Source of the DNA: Cepaea nemoralis
Taxonomy: Eukaryota > Mollusca > Gastropoda > Stylommatophora > Helicidae
Length of the DNA: 64,000 nt
Direction of reading: 5' to 3'
Assembly: GCA_014155875.1 (NCBI GenBank)
Contig: JACEFZ010018186.1
Span: 310,001-374,000 of the forward strand
Shown here piece after piece: positions 1 through 10,757 of the stretch. The notes under the pieces are model-generated. The model was given only the letters and a program-made list of their open reading frames with translations, did no database searches and had not been told where the DNA came from. The position numbers and the translations under genes are program-made. How positions within the stretch are numbered: position 1 is the stretch's first letter; every line of letters starts with the position of its first letter.

Positions 1-6
1 CATACA

Positions 7-100
7 ATGGTATGCATGTCGGTCGTTCAGAAAACAGTGGCAAACGATTGTTTGATTGAAAGAGAATGTAAAACTTGCCAAGAAATCACAAACAACCAAA
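7..100 (+). repeat. 3' domain of a tRNA-type SINE (partial)
   Basis: The start of the window matches the 3' half of the SINE-like unit at 5,430-5,690 and 61,440-61,700. The shared order is a 'ggtatg..tgccggtcgttcagaaa' block, a 'gcaaac.att' block and 'cttgccaagaaatcacaa'. The tRNA-like head lies outside the window or is missing. No TSD can be tested because the left end is cut by the window edge. Confidence 0.5.
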
Positions 101-525
101 ACCATTAACTAACTTGATTCAGTGAGATTTGTTTACTTTGCTCCGTAAGTTTCCTGCCTCTTTAAATCCAACCAACCATGAACATGTAATGTATTGTTCT
201 GTTACTCCATGCCATCATCATCAGGTTGGTCAGTCCAAATACTCACGATGAAGTTGCCTCATCATGTCCTTCCATCGTCTCTTGTTCTCTTATACTACCT
301 TCAACCCAGCATAAACCCAGCATGCTTGTGCAATGTAATTGTTTCTTGGAACTCCTCTCTTTCTCTTGTTCTTCGGTTGTTGTTGTTGTTTTTTTTCTAA
401 TAACAGACCTCCATGTATCATATTATGACCTTTTAGGTATATTGTTCATATAGTTGTCGAATTCCTACAATGTCTTTATGAACTTTTTAATTTGATCTAT
501 TCTGTCCAGAAATTTTGTTTTACCT

Positions 526-796
526 AGTCCTCCTTTGCCGGTCTCTCTGGCAGAGGGGTTGCACCACTTTCTCCGTAATCCTGTTTATCACGCAGAGTCT
601 TGTAGGGGGCGAGAACTGGAAGCGGTTCTACCCCCGCTGGTGACTTGCGGGATAACTGAGCCGGTCGCTCAGACAGCAATAGCAAACTACTGAGCGCAAT
701 CTTGCCAAGAAATAAACAGACAGCTGAAAGATGCTGATGTTGACAGCGATGTCCTGTAAAAGGATATGCGAATTTTAAAAACAAAAGTCCTCCTTT
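526..796 (+). mobile_element. tRNA-derived SINE with 11-bp target-site duplication
   Basis: The body (about 537-785) has an A-box-like TGGCAGAGGGG near 549 and a B-box-like GGTTCTACCCC near 624, the two internal RNA polymerase III promoter elements of tRNA-derived SINEs. They are spaced more widely than in a normal tRNA. A conserved 3' domain follows, ending in 'cctgtaaaaggatatg' and an A-rich tail. The body is flanked by direct repeats AGTCCTCCTTT at 526-536 and 786-796, which marks target-primed retroposition. A relative lies at 7,490-7,735. Confidence 0.75.
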
Positions 797-1140
797 CCTA
801 TGGTTTCTTTAAAAGCTAATCAGAATTCAGTGTTTATGTTATTTCTATTATTTCAATTAAATTGAAGAAGTATTTTTATTAAGTTCATGAAACAAATACA
901 ATTTCAGATTAAATTTACTTTCTCAGAAATGTCACACTGATATGTTATAATGTTTTATAAGATTAGTATTCAAGCCTGGATCAAGAATAAAAGCTGCACG
1001 GGCTAAAGTCCATTTCTCACAAGGTTGAGGACATTTCACTGGCAAAGACCAAATTTGAACTTGTCTTGAAAATTATAAGGTATGCTAAGACACAGGGGAT
1101 ATTGATAATAGATAGATAACAAAAAACACACCATTTATGA
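797..1140. other. AT-rich sequence without a recognised feature
   Basis: This interval is AT-rich and stop-dense in all frames. I see no repeat family member, RNA gene or coding segment in it. Confidence 0.4.
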
Positions 1141-1141
1141 T

Positions 1142-1170
1142 ATGAACGAACGAACGAACGAACGAACGAA
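1142..1170 (-). repeat. (GTTC)n LINE 3' tail
   Basis: This short perfect tetranucleotide run directly follows the AATAAAG of the CR1/Jockey-like LINE on the minus strand. It is best read as the element's own 3' terminal repeat rather than an independent microsatellite. Confidence 0.7.
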
Positions 1171-1471
1171 CAAACTTTATTTTCAAAGGGTTAAGAATTG
1201 GGCACGCAGGCCCGTCTAACATTCTGCCCTTCTATCACTCTCTTTTATACATTATTTCATTCACACATCATTCAAGGCTAACAGAGAACAGCAACAATAT
1301 AAAAGATATGCATTATAAAGGCATGGGCAAAAATGCGAACATCAAAACTACACGACACAGTAAAATTAGATAATGGTCTGACACTTGTTATTAGCCATGT
1401 GGAATATACTGGCCTACCAAAAGGGGACTGGCTGCTATACTAGGGTTTTGTTATTATTATTATCTCTATTA

Positions 1472-4039
1472 TTAAGGGGGAAGATAATCCGTACTGTGAT
1501 AGTGTTCGAGTAATTTGCGATTATATGAATAGGGATTGGTGATGTCTTTGATTTCTTGTGGAAGATTGTTCCACAGCTGAGCTGCAGAGTACGTTAAGCT
1601 TGTTTTGTATAAGTCAATCTTAGGCTTCGGAATGTGTAATATATTTAAACGTTTACTGTGTCTAGCATTATATTTAAACAATTGCCAAAGGTAATTTGGG
1701 GCATTCCGATGCAGGATTTTGTGAATTAGTTTAGCTTTATTGAAAAGCAGGCGTTTGCGGAGTGGTAGTAACTGAAGGTGTTTATACAGGCAAGGATTGT
1801 CAGATAAATGTTTGTTATAAATTAGACTCATGGCCCGTTTCTGGAGTGAGTAAAGTCGTTTGGTGTTTGAATTAGAACAACCGTCCCAGATTGTAGAGCA
1901 GTAGTCAAAGTGTGTCTGTATATGAGAAGTATAGAATAGTTTCCTTGTGTCCTCATCAAGGAAGTTTTTAATTTTGGCGAGTTGGTAGACTTTTTTCGCT
2001 GTTTGTTTAATAAGCGCTTGAACGTGGGAATTAAAGGTTAGGTTTCTATCAATGATTATGCCTAATGTTTTGTACTCAATTACACTTTCTACTGGCATGT
2101 TATCGATGTGAAGTTGAAGTGATGTGTGTGAGCTTAGAGTTTGAAGTCTTTGTCTGGTTGTTAGTAACATTGATTTTGTTTTAGTGATGTTAATTTGCAT
2201 ACGGTTTGAATAGCTCCACTTAACTACATTATTTAATTCTTGTTGTAAAGACGACTCCAGTAAAATACCGTTTTCAGCATTTGTATACACTGTACAGTCG
2301 TCTGCAAATAGATCGCAGGACGACGAAAGATGCAAAGGTAGATCGTTAATATATATGGCAAACAATAGAGGGCCAAGAATAGAGCCTTGCGGTACTCCAA
2401 TATTGAAGGTAGTGGTATGAGACAGACATTTATTATGTGATACTACTTGCTTTCTGTTTGATAGAAAAGATGATATTAGAGTGACTACATTAGGGCCAAT
2501 TTTCATTGTCTCAAGTTTTTTAATTAAAGTAACATGGTCTATCATATCAAATGCTTTCTTGAAATCAATAAACACAGTTCCACATAGGCTGTTTTTGTTT
2601 ATATTCTGGTGCCAATTTTCTATCATGTTTGTTAGGGCCGTATGGCAATAATATTTTGGTCGAAATCCTGATTGGTTGTCAACAATAAGCTTTTTGCGAA
2701 CTAAATACTGTAATGTTACTTTATGGATGTGTTTTTCTAGTGGCTTAGATAGTGATGATAGTAAGGAAATGGGTCTGTAATTGTTCGGGAGATCATTGTC
2801 CAATGAACCAGATTTAAGAAGAGGGTACACTTTAGCGATTTTGAGAGCTGATGGAAAGTGGCCTTTGGTGAGACACTGATTATATACATAGGTTAGTGAT
2901 ATACAGATCACTGGCGCAGCACAACGGAGAATCCGGTTGCTGATTCCATCTAACCCAGATGAGGTTGTGTTTTTTAGGTTACTGAGGTAAGTGAATACCT
3001 CAGTGATTGTCATTAGCGGTATGTTGGAAAGAATATCGCCGGAGCATCTATTCTCGCAAAACGATGACAGTAAAGATAAGTTGCAAGGAGAATTAGGTAT
3101 TGAAGCCTTCAACTGGTCTATGTCAGTTTGAAAAAAATTACTTAATTGGTCGCATGTAATATGATTTGATGGTAAAGAATTTCGGAAGTTATACTTGTTT
3201 GTCAAGGTGTTAATTGCCTTCCATATATCCTTACTATTTGTTTTATCCATTACTAAGTTCTTAAAGTAATTTTTCTTTTCCCGTCGTATGGTATTTTGAA
3301 CTTTGTTTCTAAGAGTACGGTATGCGCTGAGATCCCGCTTTTTATGTGCTTTATCTCTGTCTCTCATAATTTCAAGTATTTCCTGGGTGATCAAAGGTGG
3401 CTTGACGTGGTGTTTTACTCGAACTTCCTTGATTGGCACATGTCTATCAAAAACATCAATAAATGTTTTCATCCAGAATTCCAGAGCATCATCCGGGTCA
3501 GGAAGCTGATAAACATTGTCTAGAGGTGAACTGAGCAAGTCCTGTAAAAATGCGTTTTGGTTGAAATGTTTATAACTTCTATATTTTACACTTATGTGTT
3601 TATGTTTAGGAGTTTTAAATCATTGTTTAGACCACGTGCAGCACATTGGGTAGTGATCGCTCATAGCACAATTGGGTACAGCGCATTCTATGATGTTGTC
3701 TGAGTAAGTTACATAAATGTGATCTATGACTGTTGAAGATGACTTTGTTACTCGAGTAGCCTGTTGTACTATTTGTTGGAAATTGTATGATGCAATTATA
3801 TTTCCCCATATTATGTTGGATTTGTTGGTGTCAATGTTAAAGTCTCCGAGTAGTATAATTTCCTTCCCGGAAGCGATAGTGCAGGAAGACAAAGCAATTG
3901 ATAAATAAACACAACTCAGACCATTGGAATTTTGGCACCGCTTGTGGCAGTGAAACATAATCAGACCCACATTTGGACATCTGCTAATAGAGACTGAAAC
4001 CCAAGGACATTGGTTATTAATTAATTCATTCAGAAGCAT
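1472..4039 (-). pseudogene. LINE endonuclease-reverse transcriptase ORF with one in-frame stop
   Basis: Reading right to left, 4,039-3,623 encodes the C-terminal part of an EEP-type endonuclease. It has the LLGDFNID motif and the terminal SDHYP motif, whose Asp and His are catalytic in the family. One TGA at 3,620-3,622 interrupts the frame, which then runs open from 3,619 to 1,472. The RT part shows the usual order: NNYRPIS, SGFRP, a DFKKAFDMIDH block, GVPQGSILGPLLF and the catalytic LFADDCTVY. A long thumb/C-terminal region ends in LPQEIKD and the stop at 1,472. No RNase H follows. Apart from the TGA the RT is well preserved over about 690 codons, so this is a fairly young, 5'-truncated copy. 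It sits in no operon or host gene. Confidence 0.85.
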
Positions 4040-4054
4040 GCCTCTTGTAGAACC

Positions 4055-4205
4055 TCGCTACCATAACAACCGTCCAGAAAACTTCTCAGTCATAAGCAAG
4101 ATGTCCCACGTGGATACACCCATGTGGAGATCATCTGCCACATCCTGCACCCATCTCTCTTTGGCCTTCCTCTTCTTCTCTTCCCGGGCATATAGTGATT
4201 GTTCT
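4055..4205 (-). pseudogene. possible C-terminal tail of another LINE ORF
   Basis: On the minus strand a short open stretch reads KRKAKERWVQDVADDL and ends at a stop after a basic, Trp-containing segment. This resembles the C-terminal tail (basic, 'RW.DD') of RTE-type LINE ORFs. It abuts the truncated end of the CR1-like copy and may be the sequence into which that copy inserted. The similarity is short, so the call is tentative. The surrounding 4,206-4,800 holds nothing else I can name. Confidence 0.25.
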
Positions 4206-4804
4206 CTCCAAACTTTGATGATGTTTCAAAGCTGGTCTGAATTTTGTGTGTGGATTAGCTATCCCTATTGCCAGTGTCCCTCACCACCAGGCAACCCACT
4301 CTGACTTCAGAAGTACTTGTAATTTATGCTCTACAATGGAAGCTATGAACCACGCATAGAAAACACTGATCGCAAAAGATGTATGTTGTAGCCACATTTG
4401 TAGATTCAGATTAATAACTTGATCTCTCCTGTTGAATTGATAGTATGTATCATTTCTAAGACAACAAGGATATGCCTTAAACTTCTTCAGGAAGAAAAAG
4501 AAACAGCTTTTGATGTTTTGAACTAAACTTTGAACTTAACTAACCTTGTTCATATACACAGGCAACTCGCAGACTTCTGGTAAAACTTTACTGCTGCCAC
4601 CGACATATCCCAGGTTCTCTCTATTCCGTATTTCCTGATCATCAGAAGCCTTTTCTGAATTGCTTTGTTTTAATTACAGGCCTGAGGTAAACATCTTTCA
4701 ATCGTGTATAACCTGCATCACTGTAATAACGACAAAGAGATTAGTAATACTACAGCAGCTGTCACTATGATGATATGACATTTTAACATATACTAAATGA
4801 TGTG

Positions 4805-5176
4805 ACCAACTTCAGCTTACAAGCTGAGAAACATCTAATGGCAGTGGAAATGTGCTTTCGGAGGAAAATGCAAAGAATACTATGGACAGACAAAAAATTA
4901 ATCAGACAATTCTACAAGAAACAAATTACAACTGTAAACTGATTAAATAAATTAGACATAAACAGTCAAGAATTTTGATAACATCATGAGGAGAAATGAA
5001 CTATAAAACTAAGCAACAATGGCACAATTGAAATGAGCAATGGGAGAGATAAATGCCGGGATGGCTTGGTCATATGGCATAATTGGGACAAGAAGATAGA
5101 CCTGATCCAAGACTAGTGATTGTGTGAGACAGCAAAACCTGACTTTATTGGCGTGGGACATGATGATGATGATGGC
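4805..5176 (+). pseudogene. degenerate RTE-like LINE 3' fragment
   Basis: Plus-strand reading gives QAEKHLMAVEMCFRRKMQRI followed by LWTDKK, matching the block QAEKQLMVVEMWFMRKMQLI then PWTDRK of the RTE-like LINE at 14,008-14,547. The end of the fragment (MAWSYGI...RLVI) corresponds to that LINE's C-terminus. Several stops and frameshifts separate the blocks. The copy ends in a short (GAT)n run near 5,160-5,173, consistent with a simple-repeat LINE tail. It is a dead, 5'-truncated insertion in the opposite orientation to the 14-16 kb copy. Confidence 0.6.
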
Positions 5177-5224
5177 CATCTCCTTGTTTATTATTCTTTC
5201 CTTTGGGTACATATATGGGACTAT

Positions 5225-5365
5225 TTATTCAGCTATCCAATATATATTATATTGGGAGCGCAGGTCAATGTTAAAAATCTGCCTCGACGTGAATTCAAAC
5301 CCATAACCACTGGGCCAGCAGGCAAGCATGCTACCCATTATTATCGTGGTTCTCCCTAGGTTATG
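5225..5365 (-). mobile_element. tRNA-derived SINE, second family
   Basis: The minus strand has a tRNA-like head with 'gggtagcatgcttgcc', TGGCCCAGTGG and a B-box-like GGGTTTGAATTC. The same arrangement occurs on the plus strand at 60,845-60,990 (TCGGCCCAGTAG, then GGGTTTCGATCC). Two copies with shared order support a SINE family. The 3' end and TSD are not resolved. Confidence 0.45.
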
Positions 5366-5402
5366 TATTAATTTTATTTCAAATTCTTGTTCTTGGGAAA
5401 AA

Positions 5403-6024
5403 TAATGGTTTGTTAGTACGAATAATTTTGTTTTTCTCGCTTCGAGGCGAAGGAGTTATGGACGCAAGTCGTAATCCCGCATACCCGCGTTCGAAACACA
5501 GCTCCAGGCGATTTTGCAGCAAACCGTCTTGCATTGGTTTTTACGAAATGGTATGGATGCCGGTCGTTCAGAAAGCAATGGGAAACTATTGAACGTAAAC
5601 TCGCCAAGAGATCACAACAGCAAAACATGCTAGTGTTGACTGCAACGCCCTGTAAAGGATATGTAACTATTTTTTTTTAATACAAGGGAAATAATTGCAT
5701 GTAGGGTGAAGTCAAATTACGGCTTTAACAATCAAGGGGAACAATTACAGATTTCACTATATTTGTACTGACAGCTGTTGTGCAAGAGAAGTGTATATTT
5801 ATTCCTATAATAATTTTATTCATATTCTGGAAAGTACAAATTAATTGTTACCATCATAAAAACTATATACAGTTTTAAATACTATTAGAAAATGTATGCA
5901 CCATATTATTGTATAATAAATAAAGTTTAGTAAATTATTTATTTCTTTATCTGCTAGGCCGCGTCTGTCTAAACAGATGTTATGTTTACTCTGGTTTCTC
6001 TTCACAATGTATAAATCTTTCGCC
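5403..6024 (+). repeat. ~620-bp dispersed repeat, copy 1 (SINE-like head)
   Basis: The segment matches 61,425-62,055 almost base for base over about 620 bp, with scattered substitutions and small indels. Its first 280 bp are SINE-like: a B-box-like GCGTTCGAAAC near 5,488 and the shared 3' domain ending 'ccctgtaaaggatatgtaa'. An AT-rich unit with AATAAA at 5,918 follows, ending at 'tataaatctttcg'. Similarity stops abruptly at both ends, as for a transposed or duplicated unit. Confidence 0.75.
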
Positions 6025-6049
6025 TTTTGCCCTCGATGGGCAACTCCTT

Positions 6050-6985
6050 TTATTTCTACTATGTTGCAATTTATATGTACCTACTATGCTATGCTAACAC
6101 CATTCCTAGGAAAATCATTCTAGCAAATGGAATCACAGCTTTGGAAAGTGGGATCATTATCATAACTATTATCATCATTGCTGTTACTATCAGTACTGTT
6201 ATCACCCTTAGTAGGTAAATGTTAGTCATCATTATGATTGATGTATTTGGTTTTAGTTGCATTATTAATATAATAACCTTTATTAATATATAACCTCATC
6301 TCCCATGAGACCCCCCCCCCCCCCCCTTTCCCTCACTCATGGTTTGTTTGTTGCCTTTGCTGACACCCTCACCCTTTGGTTCCAAAATTTATCCTGCCTT
6401 TACCATCATTACCCATTAGTGTGGTGGGTCAAATGGGTGAGAGTGGGACTATCACTATTTTCATTGAGTACTTATCACTGCATTTATTAGCATTGCTGTT
6501 ATCACCCTTAGTAGTTTTATTCCTTGCCATTATTATTTCAGATGCATTTCATGTAAACACCATTCCTAGGATAAGCATTTTAGCAAATGGAATCACATGA
6601 TTAACTATTATTATCTTTGCTGTCTGTTTATCTTTGCTGTTATTGTTATCACCCTTAGCAGTTTTAGTCCTTGTCATTATTATTATAGATGTATTTCATG
6701 TAAACACCATACCTAGGAAAATCATTTTAGCAAATGGAATTACAAGTTTAACTATTTATTATCATTGCTGTTTATTATCATTGCTGTTACTGTTAATAGC
6801 AGTTTTTTATTCTTGTCATTATTATAGATGTATTTCATGTAAACACCATTCCTAAGATAATCATTTTAGCAAATGGAATCACAGGTTTAACTATTAATAT
6901 TATTATCATCGCTGTTTATTATCATTGCTGTTTAACAAAATCAATGTTATATGTTTATCACCCTTAGCATTTTTAAATTATTCCT
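6050..6985 (+). repeat. irregular tandem array of a ~45-bp motif with ATT/ATC-rich spacers
   Basis: The motif 'aacaccattcctaggaaaat' followed by 'cattttagcaaatggaatcac' recurs near 6,096, 6,555, 6,700 and 6,838. The spacers are rich in 'attatcattgctgtt'. Single copies recur near 8,093 and 12,927, each at the same position in a larger dispersed unit, so the array is an internal expansion of that unit. A C-run (6,306-6,324) interrupts it. Confidence 0.6.
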
Positions 6986-7079
6986 TGTCATTATTAATAT
7001 TATTATTTATGTATTTGGTTGTTATTTGCATTAGTATCATTGTAATCATTACAAATATATATGGCTTTGTAAACCCGTA

Positions 7080-7460
7080 AACTGCACATCCCCCTTTCCC
7101 ACCTTTTTGATACTGTGATTGTTGTCTTTGCTGCCACCCTCGCCGGTTGGTTCTAAACAATTTGTGCACAGCCAGGTTTATCATCACCGAGGGATAGGGA
7201 TGGTACTTGGTAGGAGTTTTAGAGCTGGCAGGAGAGCGGGGCGGCAAGGGAAATAATAACAGCCCACTACCATCACGCTGTTGATATAAAGTATTTCCTT
7301 ACAACAATGTCAATGGAGGAATGATTAAATGTATAAAATATTTGTAATTTTTGCGCATATGTCACCTACACATCCACATGCAACGCTCTGTAACAACACG
7401 AACAATACAAATGCAAATGTTTCTAAACACTCAATAAACGTTTAAAAAAAAAAAAAAAAA
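7080..7460 (+). repeat. dispersed retroelement-like repeat family A (copy 1)
   Basis: Family A is defined by three ordered blocks: 'gctgccaccctc..tggttct', a 'catcattaccgaagtggtggtgatgg' block, and 'cccacatgcaacgctctgtaa' leading to 'aacactcaataaa' and an A-run. The AATAAA plus poly(A) end identifies it as the 3' end of an RNA-derived element. Here the A-run is 7,443-7,460. Other copies lie at 8.3, 8.7, 9.1, 13.1, 13.6, 25.4, 26.2, 26.4/33.1, 63.1 and 63.5 kb. Confidence 0.65.
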
Positions 7461-7472
7461 ATATTTTGCCCT

Positions 7473-7735
7473 CGATGGAGCCATCAATGGTTCCAGATCT
7501 CTCTGGCTGTGGGGTTACAACACTTTCTCTCTGTAATCCCGTTTATCACGCAGAGTCTCGTAGCGGAGCGAGAGCTGAGGCGGTTCGACCCCCGCTCGTG
7601 ACTTGCGGGATACTGAGCCGGCCGCTACTGAGCGTAATCTTGCCAAGAGATCAACATACAGCTGAAAGATGCTGGTGTTGACAGCTAAGTCCTGTAAAGG
7701 ATATGCTAAAAAAAAAAAAAAAAAAAAAAAAAATT
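7473..7735 (+). mobile_element. tRNA-derived SINE (relative of the 526-796 copy)
   Basis: It shares the body of the 526-796 SINE: TCTCTCTGGCTGTGGGG at the A-box position, GGTTCGACCCCC as a good B box near 7,577, and the 3' domain ending 'cctgtaaaggatatg'. It ends in an A-run of 25 or so at 7,708-7,732. ATTTTGCCCT occurs at both sides (7,463 and 7,733) and may be a TSD, but the left junction is less clear than in the 526-796 copy. Confidence 0.65.
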
Positions 7736-7789
7736 TTGCCCTTAGACGCAATCGCGACCGCTACTCCATTATAATACATGAATAAACCG

Positions 7790-7990
7790 AATATATAAAA
7801 AAATATTTGCCTTTAAAAAGGGCCTAAGACGAAACGTTTTGATTACTGCGACTGTTCCGCCGTCGTCTCAGTCCGCCAGTTGATCTTTGCCTTTAAAATG
7901 TGTGTAAATACAAAGGCTTGTTTATTTTTTTATCAAAAAAAAAAAAAACATAGGGAGATCAAAGGGGGAAAAAATGAATGAACCCTTACA
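7790..7990 (+). repeat. dispersed repeat B (copy 1)
   Basis: The segment matches the right end of the window (63,805-64,000). Both contain 'gattactgcgactgttccgc', 'ctcagtccgccagttgatct' and, after a homopolymer, 'gaatgaaccc'. Part of it also matches 12,785-12,870. It lies directly upstream of family A copies at each locus and may be an internal part of the same larger element. Confidence 0.55.
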
Positions 7991-8039
7991 GTTAGGGGGA
8001 AAAAAAAACAAGGAGGAAAAGTAACTAACTCTTTTTACT

Positions 8040-9436
8040 CCAACTATTATTAAAACCTGCAGTTTGCATGTGTATGTACCTGCTATGCTATGCTAACACC
8101 ATTCCTAAGAAAATCATCCTAGCAAATGGAATCACATGTTTAACAAATGTTATCATTTTCATAACTATTATTATCATTGCTGTTATTATCATTGCTGTTA
8201 ATACCCTCAGGAAAATTCTTTTTGTCATTATTATTATTGTCATCATTATTAATATAAAACCCCATTTCCCATGTGCCCCCCCCCCCCTCGCTCATGGTTG
8301 TTGTTGCCTTTGCTGATACCCTCACCAGTTTGGTTCAAATAGTTATCCTGCCTTTACCATCATTACCAGAGGGTGGTGATGAGGGCATTGGTGTGGTAGG
8401 TTAAATAGGTGAGAGTGTGGCAAGGGAAACAAAAATGGAAAGTTTCTCTTTCTCTTTGTTACCCCCCTTCACGTGTAAATATGTCCAATGAATAAAATAT
8501 GCACATGTCACATACACGCCCACATGCAACGCGCTATCAATACACGCACACAAATACTGAACACACAGGACGCATGTAAAAACACTAACAACACAAATGT
8601 ATTTGTACTACTATTACCATGCTTTCTTACTGAGATTAAGTATGTAACTCTGTGTTACTATTTTATTATTATGGATCGATTGCTATTATTTTTTTAATTA
8701 TATGATCACTTTTTATTATTATCAAAATCACTCATCTCACCGCTTGTTACTATTGATGTGGATGCTGCTGCCGCCCTCACTGGTTGGTTCTAACAATTTT
8801 TACTGCCATTATCATCATTACCAAAGTGGTGGTGATGTAATGGCGGGGTTGGAGCCAATTGGTGAGTATGGTGACAGGGGAAACAAACATAGGGAAACAA
8901 AACTTTGGGTAACTCCCCCCCCCCACCCCCACCCCCCCCCCCCCCATTTTTTTCATATGTAAATATGTCAATGTCTAGACATGCAACGCTCTGTAAATAC
9001 ACGTACACAGATACTGAACACACAGAACGCATGTAACAACACTAACATTATAAATTCAATCACTACCTTTTCTGCATTGTAAGCTATTATACTGCCACAT
9101 CCCCCCTTTCCCGCCATTTTGATACTGCTATTGTTGATTCTGCTGCCACCCTCAATGGTTGGTTCTATCAAGTTATACTGCCATGTTCATCATTACCAAG
9201 TGGTGGTGATGGTATTGGTGGATTTGGAGCTGACAGGTGAGGGAGGTGGCAGGGGAAATAATAACGCTGTTGTTTAAAATGTTTCTTTACAACAATTTCC
9301 ATGAAGAAATGTTCCAATGTATAAAATGTTTTGTAAATTTGCGCATGTCACCTACACGCCCACACGCAACGCTCTGTAAACACACGAACAATACACTTTG
9401 CAACGATTTTAACACTCAATAAAAGATTTATTTTTT
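8040..9436 (+). repeat. three adjacent family A copies
   Basis: Copies run roughly 8,040-8,625, 8,735-9,060 and 9,095-9,436, all on the plus strand. The first retains the upstream 45-bp motif and an AC-rich block ('cacacaaatactgaacacacaggacgcatg'). The third ends in 'aacactcaataaaag', the element's 3' terminus. C-runs at 8,278-8,287 and 8,917-8,945 are local expansions. No coding sequence is supported; apparent ORFs cross the homopolymers. Confidence 0.6.
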
Positions 9437-9737
9437 TTTTATTTTAATATTTTTTATATTTTTTCCTTTTTTTATAGTTAGTGATAATTTTCCTTGGCAT
9501 TGATATCTCCCCTTTATCCGAAGAGCTGCCTACACTGTAGCCTATACTAGCGCCCACTATACCGCCGGCAACAACCACAGTTGCGGAAAGTCCTGATGCA
9601 CCTTCTGATTGTAGAGCGGTAAGCGCACCGTGGCCAACTTGGGTTTTATAGGCAAGAGACATGGCCTTGGCTGCCAGGAAACCTGGAATAATGCCACCAG
9701 TCCCCAGGCTGCCCGTGTGGCAGTTTACAAAGGCTTG
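9437..9737 (-). pseudogene. fragment resembling the ISG12/IFI27 (IFI6) family, probably a retrocopy
   Basis: The minus strand encodes a Gly/Ala-rich hydrophobic segment including GTGGIIPGFLAAKAMSLAY, then ALTALQSEGASGLSATVVVA and GGIVGASIGYSVGSS. The order GxxxGxxAxxxMS, then ALQSxGAxGLS, then a second hydrophobic helix is typical of ISG12-family proteins, small membrane-associated proteins implicated in apoptosis and innate immunity. The N-terminal part is missing: similarity stops near 9,735, where a LINE ORF1 fragment begins on the other strand. Downstream on the minus strand the sequence becomes A-rich and would suit a decayed poly(A) tail. The family call is by eye from a short, low-complexity protein. 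Alternatives are a generic Gly-rich membrane segment or chance. Confidence 0.45.
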
Positions 9738-9744
9738 CATGGCA

Positions 9745-9985
9745 AAACAGTAAAGCTACCGACGGAGGGACAGAGGTGTCGATCGAACACTCGAAAGAGA
9801 AAGGGAGCGAGTGACTATTCATTGGCGCCCCAACACTATCTCTCCAGAAGGAGTGAAGTTTATAGTAGAAAAGACAATTGGAGACGAAAACGCAGAAGTC
9901 TTCCGAATCAAGTATGGCGGTGGAAAGTGGGGCGTGCTGTGCACCCCCACAAAACCGGTGCGACATTATGCCAAGATCACGGCGC
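9745..9985 (+). pseudogene. LINE ORF1-like fragment (Tx1/L1-like)
   Basis: A plus-strand open stretch includes VTIHWRPNTISPEGVKFIVE and then YGGGKWGVLC. It lies immediately upstream of, and in the same orientation as, the Tx1-like RT region (Tx1-a). The position and basic RNA-binding-like composition suggest the element's ORF1, joined to ORF2 by an internal deletion near 9,985. I do not recognise a named domain. Confidence 0.4.
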
Positions 9986-10249
9986 CTAGGAAAATTACAC
10001 ATAGGGACTGCTTATCAACAACACTACACACATCTATTCACAGCAGAGGCAGTCGACACACAGATACAAGACAACTTCTTACAGTTCACTAAATTACCTG
10101 ACACAGACAGAGACACGCTGGACACAGAACTGACACTGACAGACATAACATAGGCACTGAGCACACTTAACAAAGACAAAACCCCAGGACCAGACGGTTT
10201 GACAGTAGAATTCTAACAACATTTCTTTCCTATCCTAGGCAATCTTCTT

Positions 10250-10757
10250 ACTCAACACAGACTACAAGATACTTGCCAAATCACTCACCAATAAACTTAA
10301 ACCCTTAATGCCAACACTCATACACCCAGACCAACAGTGCAGTGTCAAAGACAGAAACATACACAACCACAACCACCTCATTAGAGACATAATCAACTAC
10401 ACACATGGGAAAGGCTGTCCATCCTCCATCTTGTCCTTGGATCAAGAGAAGGCCTTCGACAGAATTTCCCACACTTACCTGCATAGGACACTAGAACACT
10501 GCAACATAGGAGAGTACTACAGGCAGTGGATACAGATCTTGTATACAAATCCTGAGAGCAAAGTGTTGGTGAACCATTCACTGACAGCCAGCTTCAGGCT
10601 TACAAGATCCGTAAGACAGGGATGTCCCTTATCATCACTCCTGTATGTGCGCACCCTAGAACCTTTACAAGAGAAGATGCGACAAGACACTAGTATTAAA
10701 GGAACCTTCGTGCATGGGATAGGAGAGCAGAAGCTCATCGCTTATGCAGATGACACT
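10250..10757 (+). pseudogene. Tx1-like reverse transcriptase, N-terminal half to the YADD motif
   Basis: The frame reads DYKILAKSLTNKLKPLMPTL, IHPDQQCSVKDR, LSLDQEKAFDRISH (the first catalytic Asp region), VRQGCPLSSLLY and ends at YADDT (10,744-10,757), the second catalytic motif. LDQEKAFDR and RQGCPLSSLLY are characteristic of the L1/Tx1 group. The frame is broken upstream by stops at 10,151-10,153 and 10,215-10,217 and downstream by the inserted RNase H module. It cannot make an active enzyme. Confidence 0.8.

Larger units (their letters stand above)
1142..4039 (-). mobile_element. 5'-truncated non-LTR retrotransposon, CR1/Jockey-like
   Basis: This minus-strand LINE copy covers the C-terminal part of an apurinic-type endonuclease, the whole reverse transcriptase, a 3' UTR and a tetranucleotide tail. 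The tail on the sense strand is AATAAAG followed by about six GTTC units, mirrored on the plus strand as (AACG)n at 1,142-1,170. Tandem-repeat 3' tails are common in CR1, L2 and related clades. The N-terminal half of the endonuclease is absent, so the copy is 5'-truncated near 4,039. No clear TSD was found. The clade name rests on RT motifs and overall architecture, not on a tree. Confidence 0.8.

Noticed and set aside
1141..1170. Telomere-like repeat
   Set aside because: The unit is AACG/GTTC, not a telomeric motif, and it follows a LINE 3' UTR.
4038..4304. 88-codon plus-strand ORF
   Set aside because: It lies opposite LINE-like sequence, and no family is recognisable.
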